A program made the translations under genes and the position numbers. From Candidatus Baltobacteraceae bacterium (GTDB taxonomy: Bacteria; Vulcanimicrobiota; Vulcanimicrobiia; Vulcanimicrobiales; Vulcanimicrobiaceae): DNA of 64,000 nucleotides. Location: the NCBI GenBank assembly GCA_035502855.1, contig DATJTX010000016.1, positions 1-64,000 on the forward strand, given 5' to 3'. Positions 1 through 8,784 of the stretch are shown in pieces. The notes beneath the pieces were generated by a model. That model made no database searches. It was not told where the DNA came from and worked only from the letters and a program-made list of their open reading frames with translations. Numbering within the stretch: position 1 is the stretch's first letter; every line of letters begins with the position of its first letter.

Positions 1-427
1 CGTATTTTGCACGCTCCTTAGGATCCTGAATCTGATCCGGAGGCAAGTTGCAGGTAACAGACCCGTGGGGCGGTAGCACGCAAATAGTCGCCACATCTGC
101 GGGGTTATTTGGATCATACGTGGGGTCATAAGATTGCTCGATCGCCTTGAGAATGTTGGCCCACCCCTGCATGATAGTGCGGCGAAACGTCACGTAATCA
201 CTGGGCGAGACCGAGCGTGTGTCCACTGCGCTGAACAGCGTCTCGATTGCGGTCTTGAGTGCCGCGAAGGAATGGGTCGCGTTGTACGTTTGCAGTTCCT
301 GCATTGAGCTCGTTACACGCGCTTGTATCTGCGGATTAACTGCCGTGTGCGCCGCAACCGCCGGGAAGAAGCTCAAAGCGCAAACGAGAGAGGCTGTCTT
401 AACCGGTTTGTAAAGCACACGTTTCAT
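1..427 (-). CDS. Secreted protein of unknown function, C-terminus cut by window edge
   Basis: An open frame runs on the minus strand from an ATG at 427 to the window edge without a stop, so the protein is partial at its C-terminus (about 142 residues visible). It begins with a short basic segment and a hydrophobic stretch ending near AAHTAVN, which looks like a signal peptide. The mature part closely parallels the next gene (491-1135): both have an RV-SSMQ-LQ segment, an HSF-L--AI-TL segment and an SYDPTY-P segment at the same spacing. The two are therefore tandem paralogues. No catalytic motif or known domain is recognisable. The paralogy makes a real gene very likely; the function is unknown. 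Confidence 0.75.
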   Translation of the reverse strand, partial: MKRVLYKPVKTASLVCALSFFPAVAAHTAVNPQIQARVTSSMQELQTYNATHSFAALKTAIETLFSAVDTRSVSPSDYVTFRRTIMQGWANILKAIEQSYDPTYDPNNPADVATICVLPPHGSVTCNLPPDQIQDPKERAKY

Positions 428-490
428 CACGTATTGGCGTCGGTGGCGAGCAATTACCTTGGGGCAGCTTCCGGAACCAATTTACGGCGC

Positions 491-1135
491 TCATCGTAGA
501 GCCGGCGCGGCGACCATTGCGTCTACCGCTGTCTGGCGTGATTTGCTGAGACCCGCCTGCTGAATAATCGCATCCAACGCCGCACCGTCCGGCGGTGCGC
601 CTGCCGCGCTAAAGATCTGCAGATCCACCTTTAGCGAGGTCATCGCATCGTCGTCGAGGCTACGAAGCCGCGTGTAGTATAACCCCTTTTGCGCCTTGAC
701 AGCATTGGCTTTGATTGCCGTTATGAAGTCTGCGCGCGCCTTAGGATCTTTTATGTCTTGGTAATCGAAGCACGTAGGAGTGGTTGCTTGGGGTGCTGTG
801 AGGCAGTCATTATAAAGGTCGTTCAGATCATGAGGATTGTAGGTGGGGTCGTACGATTCTTCAATTGTCTTCAGGATCTGCGCCCATGCCTCAACCAGAC
901 TTCTTCTGCGCGCCACGTAGTTTGCCGGTGCGATCGACCTGATGTCTCCGAAGCTGTACAGAGTGTTGATCGCATTTTCCAGGTCGCTAAATGAATGCTC
1001 GGCTTTGAAGCGCTGAAGGTCCTGCATAGAAGACGATACCCGTTGTTGCACCTGGTCATCCGTCATCGCCGCGTTTGTTGCAAGGGGAAGAGCGAGAATG
1101 AGGAACAGGGCGAGGCAGATCGTTCTCTGTGTCAT
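491..1135 (-). CDS. Secreted protein of unknown function, paralogue of upstream gene
   Basis: The product is 214 residues with a clear signal peptide (hydrophobic residues about 5-22, ending ATNAA). An AGGAA ribosome site lies 6 bases before the ATG, supporting this start. The mature region is mostly polar and helical-looking, with two cysteines (in DCLTAP and TCFDY) that may pair. It shares several conserved blocks with the partial gene at 1-427, so the pair arose by duplication. It is followed 18 bases downstream on the opposite side by comEC's stop region, but no operon link is obvious. I do not recognise the family. Confidence 0.8.
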   Translation of the reverse strand: MTQRTICLALFLILALPLATNAAMTDDQVQQRVSSSMQDLQRFKAEHSFSDLENAINTLYSFGDIRSIAPANYVARRRSLVEAWAQILKTIEESYDPTYNPHDLNDLYNDCLTAPQATTPTCFDYQDIKDPKARADFITAIKANAVKAQKGLYYTRLRSLDDDAMTSLKVDLQIFSAAGAPPDGAALDAIIQQAGLSKSRQTAVDAMVAAPALR

Positions 1136-1153
1136 GTTGGTTCCTAGCGCGGG

Positions 1154-3388
1154 TTAGTCGAATAGCAAGAGGTCGTGCTGTTCATCGTTATCGTCGGCTC
1201 GCAAAGCTAAATCCTCGGTGACCACGGTAGAGGCCGGATCACCGTCGCTGGTTACGATTGTAGCGCCATTCTCGTCGGTACGGTAGACCTGTGCCCCGGC
1301 GCGTTCGAGCGTCTCGATCGTCGACGGCGCCGGATGGCCGAAGATGTTATGACGTCCGACGGAGATGATCGCGTAGCGCGGATGGACGGCGGTGATGAAT
1401 GCCGGCGATGATCCGTAGGCTGAACCGTGGTGGCCGACCTTCAGGACATCGGCGTGCAGATCGATCCCCTCATCCAAGAAGCGTTGCTCGGCGAGGCTGC
1501 CGGCATCACCGGTGAAGAGCATCCGAAAGCGCCTATACGTCAGGATGAATGCGATCGAGTTCTCGTTGATTGCATTACGGCCGCCCACGAATGGCAATTG
1601 CGGTCCGATGAATTGCAGCGTTACGCCGTCGCCGGTGCGCCACACCTCACCGGCGCGCGGATACACGATCGGCACGCGCTCAGCATGCGCGGTGTCGAGA
1701 CAATCGTGATACGCGTGTCCGCCGTACGTCTGACCGCTATCGGCGATTTCCGCAACGCGTAATTTCCGCAACACCGGCGAACACCCGCCGACATGGTCGC
1801 CATGAGGATGCGATACAATCAGTGCATCGAGTTGGTGGATTCCCTCACGAATGAGAAACGGTACCACGATCCGCTCGCCGACGCGTTCGGCGACCGAATC
1901 ATCACCTTGCGCTCCTCGTTCGAGACGGCCGCCGGCGTCGACGAGAATCGCGTGATGCGCGGGTGTTTCGATGACGATGGCGTCAGCTTGCCCGACATCG
2001 AGCACCGTGATCTTCAGTTGCGGCGCAAACGCTTGCGGCGGCCAGAGCACGAGCGCGGTGGCCGTCAGTGCGAACGCCAGCGCGGGCGTCGCGCCGCCGC
2101 GGCGCATGAGCGGGGCCGCGGCGAGGAGCGCGCACTCGTAGAGCGCGATGCACCACAGCGGTGCCGGCGTCATGACTACGGAAGCGGCGGGCAGTGCACC
2201 GAGCGTGCGCACCACCCCGATCGTCCACGCGATGATCCAACCGTTGATATTCGCGCACGCCTGCGCGAGCGGTGCACACCATCCGAGCGCAAGCTGCGCG
2301 GCACCGAGCAGCATCGTGAGCGGCACGCACGGGACCACCGCCAAGTTCGCAACCAGCGCGTAGCTCGACCACTGCAAGAAGATCGCGGCCGTAATCGGCC
2401 ACGTGCCGAGCTGCGTTGCGAGCGTGAGCACGAGCGCCTCGCGTACGCGGTGCGGCAATATCACACGGTCGTGCAGCGCGTCGTCGATCGTGCCGCCAAG
2501 CGCGAAGATCGCGCCGACGCAGCAGAACGAGAGCCAGAACGAGGGCGCCGCGACGCTGCCTGGGATCGCCGCGATCACCACCGCCGCGGCAAGGATCAGC
2601 GTGTTCCACGAGAACGCGGCGCGGCCGCAGGCGCGGGCGGCGAGCGCGCAGGTCGCCATCGTCGCTGCGCGCAGCGCCGGCAGTTCGAGTCCGCTAAACG
2701 CCGCAAACGCCCAGACCGCGACGATGCCCGCACCGCACGCAACCAGACGCGGCGCTCGCAGCTGCGCGCAACACCATGCAACGACCAGCGCGACCAGCCC
2801 CACGTGGAGCCCGGCGGTCACGAGCACGTGTACCGTCCCGCTTTCTTGAAACTCGGCGCGTAAATCGGGCGGCAGTTGAGCGCGCTCGCCCCACAGTTCG
2901 CCGGCCACGATCGACGCGGCCGGTTCACCGAGCCGCGTTTGCAGTGCCGCATGCGCGGTCGCGCGCACGCGCGCGAGAGCGGCTTGCCAGGACGAATCGC
3001 CGCCAAGAACGGCGATGAGGTGCGCGCTTTCGAGCCGCGCGTCGATGCCGTGCTCGCCTTCGATCACGCGTTCGGAGGTTTCGCCGGGATTGCGCGCGCC
3101 ATCGAGTGGTTCGAGGCGTCCGCGAATGACGACGCGCGAACCGCTTGGCAGGAGATCCGGCAATGAGACGAGCGTGCGTGGGCCGCGATCGATTGCAAAG
3201 GTGTAGCTGCTGCCGCCTTCGCCATCGGCATGCGCCGCGAGCAGGACTCCGCTAAAGCGCGCCGTTCGTGATTCTCGCACCGGGTTGCGCGCGTGCGAAC
3301 GGACGTACGAGCATAGGAGCGCAGCGGCGACGAGGGCGCCCAGCGCGACGACGCGAAAGACGCGGGCCGAGGTGTAAGCTGAAAGCAT
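1154..3388 (-). CDS. comEC: ComEC/Rec2 DNA-uptake channel protein
   Basis: The protein (744 aa) has the full ComEC architecture. An N-terminal membrane anchor (about 10-30) is followed by an OB-fold-like DUF4131 region (40-140), a multi-pass competence domain (about 165-430) and a C-terminal metallo-beta-lactamase-like domain (about 455-720). The last carries the LDVGQADA opening motif, the metal-binding HPHGDHVGG motif near residue 528 and KVGHHGSAYGSS near 650. In known systems ComEC forms the inner-membrane pore that passes single-stranded DNA during transformation, and the hydrolase-like domain is thought to degrade the second strand. comEA lies 4.7 kb away on the other strand, consistent with natural competence. 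Family assignment is secure. Confidence 0.95.
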   Translation of the reverse strand: MLSAYTSARVFRVVALGALVAAALLCSYVRSHARNPVRESRTARFSGVLLAAHADGEGGSSYTFAIDRGPRTLVSLPDLLPSGSRVVIRGRLEPLDGARNPGETSERVIEGEHGIDARLESAHLIAVLGGDSSWQAALARVRATAHAALQTRLGEPAASIVAGELWGERAQLPPDLRAEFQESGTVHVLVTAGLHVGLVALVVAWCCAQLRAPRLVACGAGIVAVWAFAAFSGLELPALRAATMATCALAARACGRAAFSWNTLILAAAVVIAAIPGSVAAPSFWLSFCCVGAIFALGGTIDDALHDRVILPHRVREALVLTLATQLGTWPITAAIFLQWSSYALVANLAVVPCVPLTMLLGAAQLALGWCAPLAQACANINGWIIAWTIGVVRTLGALPAASVVMTPAPLWCIALYECALLAAAPLMRRGGATPALAFALTATALVLWPPQAFAPQLKITVLDVGQADAIVIETPAHHAILVDAGGRLERGAQGDDSVAERVGERIVVPFLIREGIHQLDALIVSHPHGDHVGGCSPVLRKLRVAEIADSGQTYGGHAYHDCLDTAHAERVPIVYPRAGEVWRTGDGVTLQFIGPQLPFVGGRNAINENSIAFILTYRRFRMLFTGDAGSLAEQRFLDEGIDLHADVLKVGHHGSAYGSSPAFITAVHPRYAIISVGRHNIFGHPAPSTIETLERAGAQVYRTDENGATIVTSDGDPASTVVTEDLALRADDNDEQHDLLLFD

Positions 3389-3442
3389 CCGCGGCCTCTG
3401 CGTCGGCGCGCGGCGATGACTAGTCGTTCGAGGGATTCAGCC

Positions 3443-4381
3443 GTGCGTATCATCGTGACCGGCGGGGCCGGTTTCATCGGGTCACATATCGTCGATGCCT
3501 ATCTCGCCGCCGGGCACGACGTGCTCGCACTCGACTCGCTCTGGGAGCATGGAGGCGGTCGGCGCATCAACGTGCCGGAGCGCGCGAGCTTCGTCCACAT
3601 GGATATTCGCGACGAAGGCATCGCGCGAATCTTCAAAGAGTTCAAGCCGGACATCGTGAGCCATCACGCCGCGCAACATTCGGTCGCGATCTCTTCGCGC
3701 GATCCGAAGTACGACGCGGACGTCAACGTGCTGGGGCTGCTCAACATCCTCGACCACGCGGTCAAGGCGAACGTCAAAAAAATCATCTTCGCCTCCAGCG
3801 GCGCGACCTTCGGAACGCCGGAGCGCCTTCCGATGACCGAGGCGACCCCGCAGCGCCCAACCTCGCCGTACGGCATCACCAAGATGGTCGCCGAGCACTA
3901 CCTGCGTTTCTACAAAGCCGAGAAGGGCCTCGATTTCACGGCGCTGCGCTACGGCAACGTCTACGGTCCGCGGCAAGATCCCAACGGCGAGGCCGGCGTG
4001 ATCTCGATCTTCATCGGCAAATTTCTCAAGCACGAGGGCGTGCGCATCGATTGGGACGGCGATCAAACGCGCGACTACGTCTATGTGAAAGACGTCGCAC
4101 AGCTCAACGTCCTCGCGCTCGAGAAAGGTTCGGGCGGCTGCTACGTGATCGGCACCAACGTGCGCACCAGCGTCAACGAGATCTATCGTGTGCTCGTTCA
4201 GATCAGCGGCTTTGAACCCGCGCGCGCGCTGGCGCCGAAACGCCCGGGCGACGCCCGCGATGCGCAGTTCGATCCGATGCTCGCCAAACGCGAACTCGGC
4301 TGGAAGCCCCAGACCAAGCTGGCGGACGGGATGCGCGAGACCTACGAGTATTTCAAGGCGCTGGTTCCTGCTCTCGGCTGA
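3443..4381 (+). CDS. NAD-dependent epimerase/dehydratase (UDP-glucose 4-epimerase-like)
   Basis: This is an extended short-chain dehydrogenase of 312 aa from the GTG at 3443; an upstream in-frame ATG at 3416 is possible. I prefer the GTG because a GAGGG site lies 8 bases before it and the Rossmann strand starts immediately. The NAD-binding GGAGFIGSH motif is at residues 7-15, the catalytic Ser-Ser sits in FASSGA, and the YGITK (Tyr-x3-Lys) pair is near 141. The fold is typical of GalE-like sugar-nucleotide epimerases acting in surface polysaccharide synthesis. The exact sugar substrate cannot be told. Its 3' end overlaps the convergent monooxygenase gene by 29 bases. Confidence 0.88.
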   Translation: MRIIVTGGAGFIGSHIVDAYLAAGHDVLALDSLWEHGGGRRINVPERASFVHMDIRDEGIARIFKEFKPDIVSHHAAQHSVAISSRDPKYDADVNVLGLLNILDHAVKANVKKIIFASSGATFGTPERLPMTEATPQRPTSPYGITKMVAEHYLRFYKAEKGLDFTALRYGNVYGPRQDPNGEAGVISIFIGKFLKHEGVRIDWDGDQTRDYVYVKDVAQLNVLALEKGSGGCYVIGTNVRTSVNEIYRVLVQISGFEPARALAPKRPGDARDAQFDPMLAKRELGWKPQTKLADGMRETYEYFKALVPALG

Positions 4382-5591
4382 CGTGTTCCGGGCGGAAGCC
4401 GATGCCTACGATGTATGCGGGGATGCGGCGAAAGCCCGGGATCGAGGTCAGCACGCGAATCGCGAGCGGCGCACGCACGGGCGGTGTGCGCGAGCCCAAC
4501 ACCGCCGCAACGATCCGGCGTTGAATCAGCACTTGTAATCCCTGCGTCATCACGGTCGGGAACATTCGCCGCCGCTGCACGGCTGCGAGTACGGCCTCGG
4601 TCACGGACCCGGATCGTTTCAGCGCCGCACCGAGCGTGTTCGCGGCGGCGACCGCATCCTGGACGGCGAGATTGATGCCGACGCCGCCGATCGGCGACAT
4701 CGCATGGGCTGCATCGCCGATGAAGAGCAAGCCCGGAACGTACCAGCGCGCGAGCCGGTCGACGGCGACCGAGAGCAGCTTGACGTCCTCCCAGCTCGTG
4801 ATCTCGCCGACCCGGCCGGCGATGACCGGCGCCATCGCTGCAAGCTCGGCGCGGAACGCGTCGAGCCCGCGCGACCGCACCGCTTCCGCGCTTCCCTTCG
4901 CGATCACGTAGCCGCACTGCCAATAGTCGTCGCGATCGATCAAGACGAGGATCGAACCGGCGCCCACGTAGCCGAGCGCCGCGTTTCGATCGCCCGGCCG
5001 CCGCGAGAGACGCATCCAAAACACGTCCATCGGCGCGCCGAGATCGCGCGGCTTCTCGCCAACCACGCTGCGCATCGTCGAGGTGCGCCCGTCGCACGCG
5101 ACCACGACGTCGGCGTGGATTTCCAGTTCGCCCTGCTCGTCCTTGGCGCGGACGCCGGCGACGCGGGTACCGTCGCGGATGACGTCCGTGGCTTCGGTCT
5201 TCATCAACAACGCAAAGCCCGGATGGGCGCGCGCCTTCGAGGAAAGGAAGTTCAAGAAATCCCATTGCGGCATGATCGCCAGGAACTTCGTCTTGGCGGG
5301 GACGTGCGAGAAGTCTCCGATCACGATCGTGTCTTTACCGACGTGACCGGCGATTTGCCTGATCTCGGAGTGCGGCTGCCGGAGAAATTCGTCGAGCAGG
5401 CCGAGCTCGTCGAGCACGGTCATCGTCGACGGGTGCACCGTATCGCCGCGAAAGTCGCGTAAGAAGTCGACGTGCTTCTCCAAAATTGCGACCGAATGGC
5501 CGGCGCGCGCCAGCAGGTAGCCGAGCACGACGCCGGCCGGGCCGCCGCCGACGATGCACGCGCGAACGTCGAGCCGGCGGCTCGCGTTCAA
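4353..5591 (-). CDS. FAD-dependent monooxygenase (PHBH/UbiH-type)
   Basis: The 412-residue product begins with an FAD-binding Rossmann motif (GGGPAG, residues about 15-20). A DG motif follows (CDGRTSTMRS, near 180), and the FAD-ribityl GDAAH motif is near 293, followed by MSPIGGVGINLAVQDA. This order defines the p-hydroxybenzoate hydroxylase fold, which hydroxylates aromatic or polyketide-like substrates with NAD(P)H and oxygen. The first ATG overlaps the leuS stop as ATGA, so it is translationally coupled to the leucyl-tRNA synthetase gene, an arrangement of expression rather than evident function. The substrate is unknown. The gene converges on the epimerase gene with a 29-base overlap. Confidence 0.88.
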   Translation of the reverse strand: MNASRRLDVRACIVGGGPAGVVLGYLLARAGHSVAILEKHVDFLRDFRGDTVHPSTMTVLDELGLLDEFLRQPHSEIRQIAGHVGKDTIVIGDFSHVPAKTKFLAIMPQWDFLNFLSSKARAHPGFALLMKTEATDVIRDGTRVAGVRAKDEQGELEIHADVVVACDGRTSTMRSVVGEKPRDLGAPMDVFWMRLSRRPGDRNAALGYVGAGSILVLIDRDDYWQCGYVIAKGSAEAVRSRGLDAFRAELAAMAPVIAGRVGEITSWEDVKLLSVAVDRLARWYVPGLLFIGDAAHAMSPIGGVGINLAVQDAVAAANTLGAALKRSGSVTEAVLAAVQRRRMFPTVMTQGLQVLIQRRIVAAVLGSRTPPVRAPLAIRVLTSIPGFRRIPAYIVGIGFRPEHVSREQEPAP

Positions 5592-8065
5592 CCAGCCACC
5601 AGGTTCACCAGCTTATCGGGTACGTAGATGCGTTTGCGCAGTTCGCGATCGCCGATCTGGGCGAGCACGTTCGGCTCGGCCAGTGCGAGCGCAAAGGCTT
5701 CGTCCTCGCCGATGCCGGGCGGCGCGTTGATGCGTGCGCGAATCTTGCCGTTGACTTGGACGACGAGCGTGATCTCGTCGAGCGCGAGTGCCGCGTCGTC
5801 CGGCTCGATCACCCGCTCGAGGTGAATCGAGCGCTCGTGGCCCAGGCGCGACCATAACTCGTCGGCGATATGCGGTGCGTACGGTGCGAGCAGCAGCGGC
5901 AGCGCGTGCACGCTATAGAGAAACGCGGGCGACTCCGCAATCCGCTGCGCCGCAACCGTCATGGCGTTCACCAATTCGTCGAGCTTGGCAATCGTCGTGT
6001 TGAAATGGAAGCGGCGCGAGGAGGTCTCGTCGATCGCCGACTTCGCGACCACGTGCACGGCCCGCACCAACGTTTTCTCTTCGGGTGTCCCGGCGCGCGG
6101 CAGCTTGCGCGGCGAGACCGTTCGCGCCGCACCGGCGTACGGCTCGGTTGCGCGCCAGACGCGATTGAGAAAGCGCACGCGGCCGCTGATGCCTTCGTCG
6201 GTCCAATCGCTCGTATCTTCGGGCGGCGTGACGTAGAGCAGGAAGAGGCGCATGGCGTCGACGCCGTTGATCTCCGCGGTCTCGTCGATGCCGATCACGT
6301 TGCCGCGCGACTTCGACATCTTCTCGCCGTTGTAGAGGACCATGCCTTGGTGGAACAGCCGCTGGAACGGCTCGTCCGCCGTGCCGACCCAGCCTTGGTC
6401 GTGAAAGAACTTATAGAAGAAGCGCGAGTAGAGCAGGTGCAATACCGTATGCTCCGCACCGCCGATGTATTGATCGACGTTCATCCAATGGCGCGCGAGC
6501 TCGTGCTTCCACGGCGCGTTCGCGTTGTGGGGATCGAGATAGCGTAAGTAATACCACGAGGATTCGAAGAACGTGTCCATCGTGTCGCTCTCGCGCCGCG
6601 CCGGGCCGCCGCATTTCGGACAGCTCGTGTTGATGAAGGCCGGATCGCGTGCGAGCGGCGAGCCTTCGCCGGTGATCGGCACGTCGTCGGGCAAGAGCAC
6701 GGGCAGCTGCTCTTCGGGAACGGGAAGTTCGCCGCAGACCTCGCAGTACACGATCGGAATCGGCGTTCCCCAATAGCGCTGGCGCGAAACCAGCCAGTCG
6801 CGAAAGCGGAAGTTGATCGTGGTTCGCCCGACGCCCATCGCGTTCAATCGTTCACCGAGCGCGGTGCGCGCGCGTTCGCTCGACATGCCGCTGTAATCGT
6901 CGCTCGCCACCAGCCGTCCGTCGTCGACGAACGCCGCTTCGAGCGGTTCGCGCACCTCCTGCCCGGGACGCACGATGACTTGGACGATCGGCAGGCCGTG
7001 CTTTCGCGCAAAATCGAAATCGCGTTCGTCGTGCGCGGGCACGCCCATCACGGCGCCGGTACCGTATTCGGCCAGCACGTAGTTGGTGACCCAGATCGGC
7101 ACGCGCTCGTGCGAGAGCGGATTGATCGCGAACGCCCCGGTGAAGCGGCCGTCTTTCTCCATCAGGCTGGTGCGCTCGAGTTCGGATTTCGAGCGCAAGC
7201 CTTCGGCAAAGCGCTCGATCTCGGCGACGTGTTTGGGTGAGACCGTCCGCTTGAGCCGTTCGACCAACGGATGCTCGGGCGCGATTGCGAGAAACGTGAC
7301 GCCGTAGACCGTGTCGATGCGGGTGGTGAAGACGTCGATGCGCGCGTCGAGGCCGTCGACGGCAAACCCGAACTGCACGCCTTCGCTGCGCCCGATCCAG
7401 TTACGCTGCATCGTTTTCGTGCGCTCGGGCCAACCGGTGAGCTCATCGAGCGAGGCTAGTAAACGATCGGCGTAGGCCGTGATCTTCAGGAACCACTGCG
7501 AGAGGTTGCGCCGCTCGACCATATGACCGCAGCGCCAGCAGCGGCCGTCGATCACCTGCTCGTTGGCGAGCACGGTTTGATCGTGCGGACACCAATTGAC
7601 CGGCGCTTCACGCTTGTACGCTAGGCCGTGTTCGTAGAGCCGCAAGAACAGCCACTGGTTCCAGCGATAGTAGTCGGGCAGGCACGTCGCGATCTCGCGG
7701 CTCCAGTCATAACCGGTTCCCATCAACCGGAGCTGACGCCGCATGTTCTCGATGTTCGAGCGCGTCCAGGCCGCGGGTTCGATGCCGCGCTGAATGGCCG
7801 CGTTTTCGGCCGGCAGTCCGAATGCGTCCCATCCCATCGGGTGCAAGACGTTGTAGCCGAGCATGCGCATCGTCCGCGCGATCGCATCACCCAGCACGTA
7901 ATTCTTGGCATGGCCGACGTGCAGATCGCCCGACGGATACGGCAGCATCTCGAGCACGTAATATTTCGGGCGCGGGTCGTCGTCGCGGGCGCGATAGATG
8001 CCCTCACGTTCCCAGCGCGCTTGCCAGGTGCGTTCGATCGTGCGGAAGTCGTAGCTCTCGGCCAT
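5588..8065 (-). CDS. leuS: Leucyl-tRNA synthetase
   Basis: The 825-residue protein charges tRNA-Leu with leucine and is full length for the bacterial family. The class I signatures are intact: the HIGH-type motif HVGH at residues 49-52 and KMSKS near 580. Between them lies the connective editing domain, with a zinc-type CP1 region (CPHDQTV and CWRCG cysteines) and a second cysteine cluster near 445-490 (YCEVCGELP, CPKCGG). The C-terminal anticodon-binding and tail domain ends at VNLVAG. The start ATG at 8065 lies close to the divergent comEA gene. The downstream monooxygenase gene overlaps its stop by 4 bases. Confidence 0.97.
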   Translation of the reverse strand: MAESYDFRTIERTWQARWEREGIYRARDDDPRPKYYVLEMLPYPSGDLHVGHAKNYVLGDAIARTMRMLGYNVLHPMGWDAFGLPAENAAIQRGIEPAAWTRSNIENMRRQLRLMGTGYDWSREIATCLPDYYRWNQWLFLRLYEHGLAYKREAPVNWCPHDQTVLANEQVIDGRCWRCGHMVERRNLSQWFLKITAYADRLLASLDELTGWPERTKTMQRNWIGRSEGVQFGFAVDGLDARIDVFTTRIDTVYGVTFLAIAPEHPLVERLKRTVSPKHVAEIERFAEGLRSKSELERTSLMEKDGRFTGAFAINPLSHERVPIWVTNYVLAEYGTGAVMGVPAHDERDFDFARKHGLPIVQVIVRPGQEVREPLEAAFVDDGRLVASDDYSGMSSERARTALGERLNAMGVGRTTINFRFRDWLVSRQRYWGTPIPIVYCEVCGELPVPEEQLPVLLPDDVPITGEGSPLARDPAFINTSCPKCGGPARRESDTMDTFFESSWYYLRYLDPHNANAPWKHELARHWMNVDQYIGGAEHTVLHLLYSRFFYKFFHDQGWVGTADEPFQRLFHQGMVLYNGEKMSKSRGNVIGIDETAEINGVDAMRLFLLYVTPPEDTSDWTDEGISGRVRFLNRVWRATEPYAGAARTVSPRKLPRAGTPEEKTLVRAVHVVAKSAIDETSSRRFHFNTTIAKLDELVNAMTVAAQRIAESPAFLYSVHALPLLLAPYAPHIADELWSRLGHERSIHLERVIEPDDAALALDEITLVVQVNGKIRARINAPPGIGEDEAFALALAEPNVLAQIGDRELRKRIYVPDKLVNLVAG

Positions 8066-8139
8066 AGAGAGGATAGTAGTGGGACGGCTCGCGCCTGCCC
8101 ACCTTTCCGGTCGCTGCCGCCGGCGTGATGGAAGAAGCG

Positions 8140-8745
8140 ATGGTACGAATCGGAATTCTCGCCGCCCTCGCGCTGCTGATCGCGGCCGCGATCTGGCATC
8201 CGGCGCCCCGCCCGCCGCTGGCCGAGCCGGCGGTATCGCCGGCGCCCACGCACGTCCACCCTCGCCGGCGCGTTCGCGGCGGGCCGGCGGCCGACGCGGT
8301 CACGCTCGTGTACGTCGTCGGTGCGGTGAAGCGTTCCGGGCTCTACCGGTTGCCGCCCGGCGCTCGCATCGACGACGCGGTTCGCGCCGCCGGCGGATTG
8401 CTACCCAAGGCGGATCCGGCCGCCGTCAATCTTGCCGCGCACGTCGAAGACGGCGACGAGATCCAAGTGCCGCTGCTTGGTCAATCCACTCGAATTGCTG
8501 CAAATACCAAGCGATCCCGAAGCGCGCGCTCGCGAAGTCGCGCGAAGACGCACGACGTCGTCGACGTCAATACCGCCTCGGCTGCGCAGATCGCAACGGT
8601 ACCGGGCATCGGCGCGACGATCGCTGCGCGCATCGTCGCGGTGCGCGAGGCCGAGGGCGCGTACGCAAGCTTCGATCAGCTGCTCGACGTTGCCGGAATG
8701 ACCGAGAGCCGGCTCGAACGCGCGCAGCCCTACTTGCATCTTTGA
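8140..8745 (+). CDS. comEA: ComEA-type competence DNA receptor
   Basis: The protein has an N-terminal membrane anchor (hydrophobic residues about 4-17). A proline-rich linker leads to an SLBB/soluble-ligand domain (VYVVGAVKRSGLY to GDEIQVPL) and a C-terminal pair of helix-hairpin-helix motifs (VDVNTASAAQIATVPGIG, then FDQLLDVAGMTESRLE). This is the ComEA layout: the HhH region binds double-stranded DNA and hands it to ComEC. I start at the ATG at 8140 because GGAAGAAG lies just before it; in-frame GTG 8125 and ATG 8128 would add five or four residues. The gene is divergent from leuS with about 75 bases between them. Confidence 0.92.
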   Translation: MVRIGILAALALLIAAAIWHPAPRPPLAEPAVSPAPTHVHPRRRVRGGPAADAVTLVYVVGAVKRSGLYRLPPGARIDDAVRAAGGLLPKADPAAVNLAAHVEDGDEIQVPLLGQSTRIAANTKRSRSARSRSRAKTHDVVDVNTASAAQIATVPGIGATIAARIVAVREAEGAYASFDQLLDVAGMTESRLERAQPYLHL

Positions 8746-8784
8746 TAGAATGATCAATTTCCCGTTCGGCGAAATGCGAGCGGC

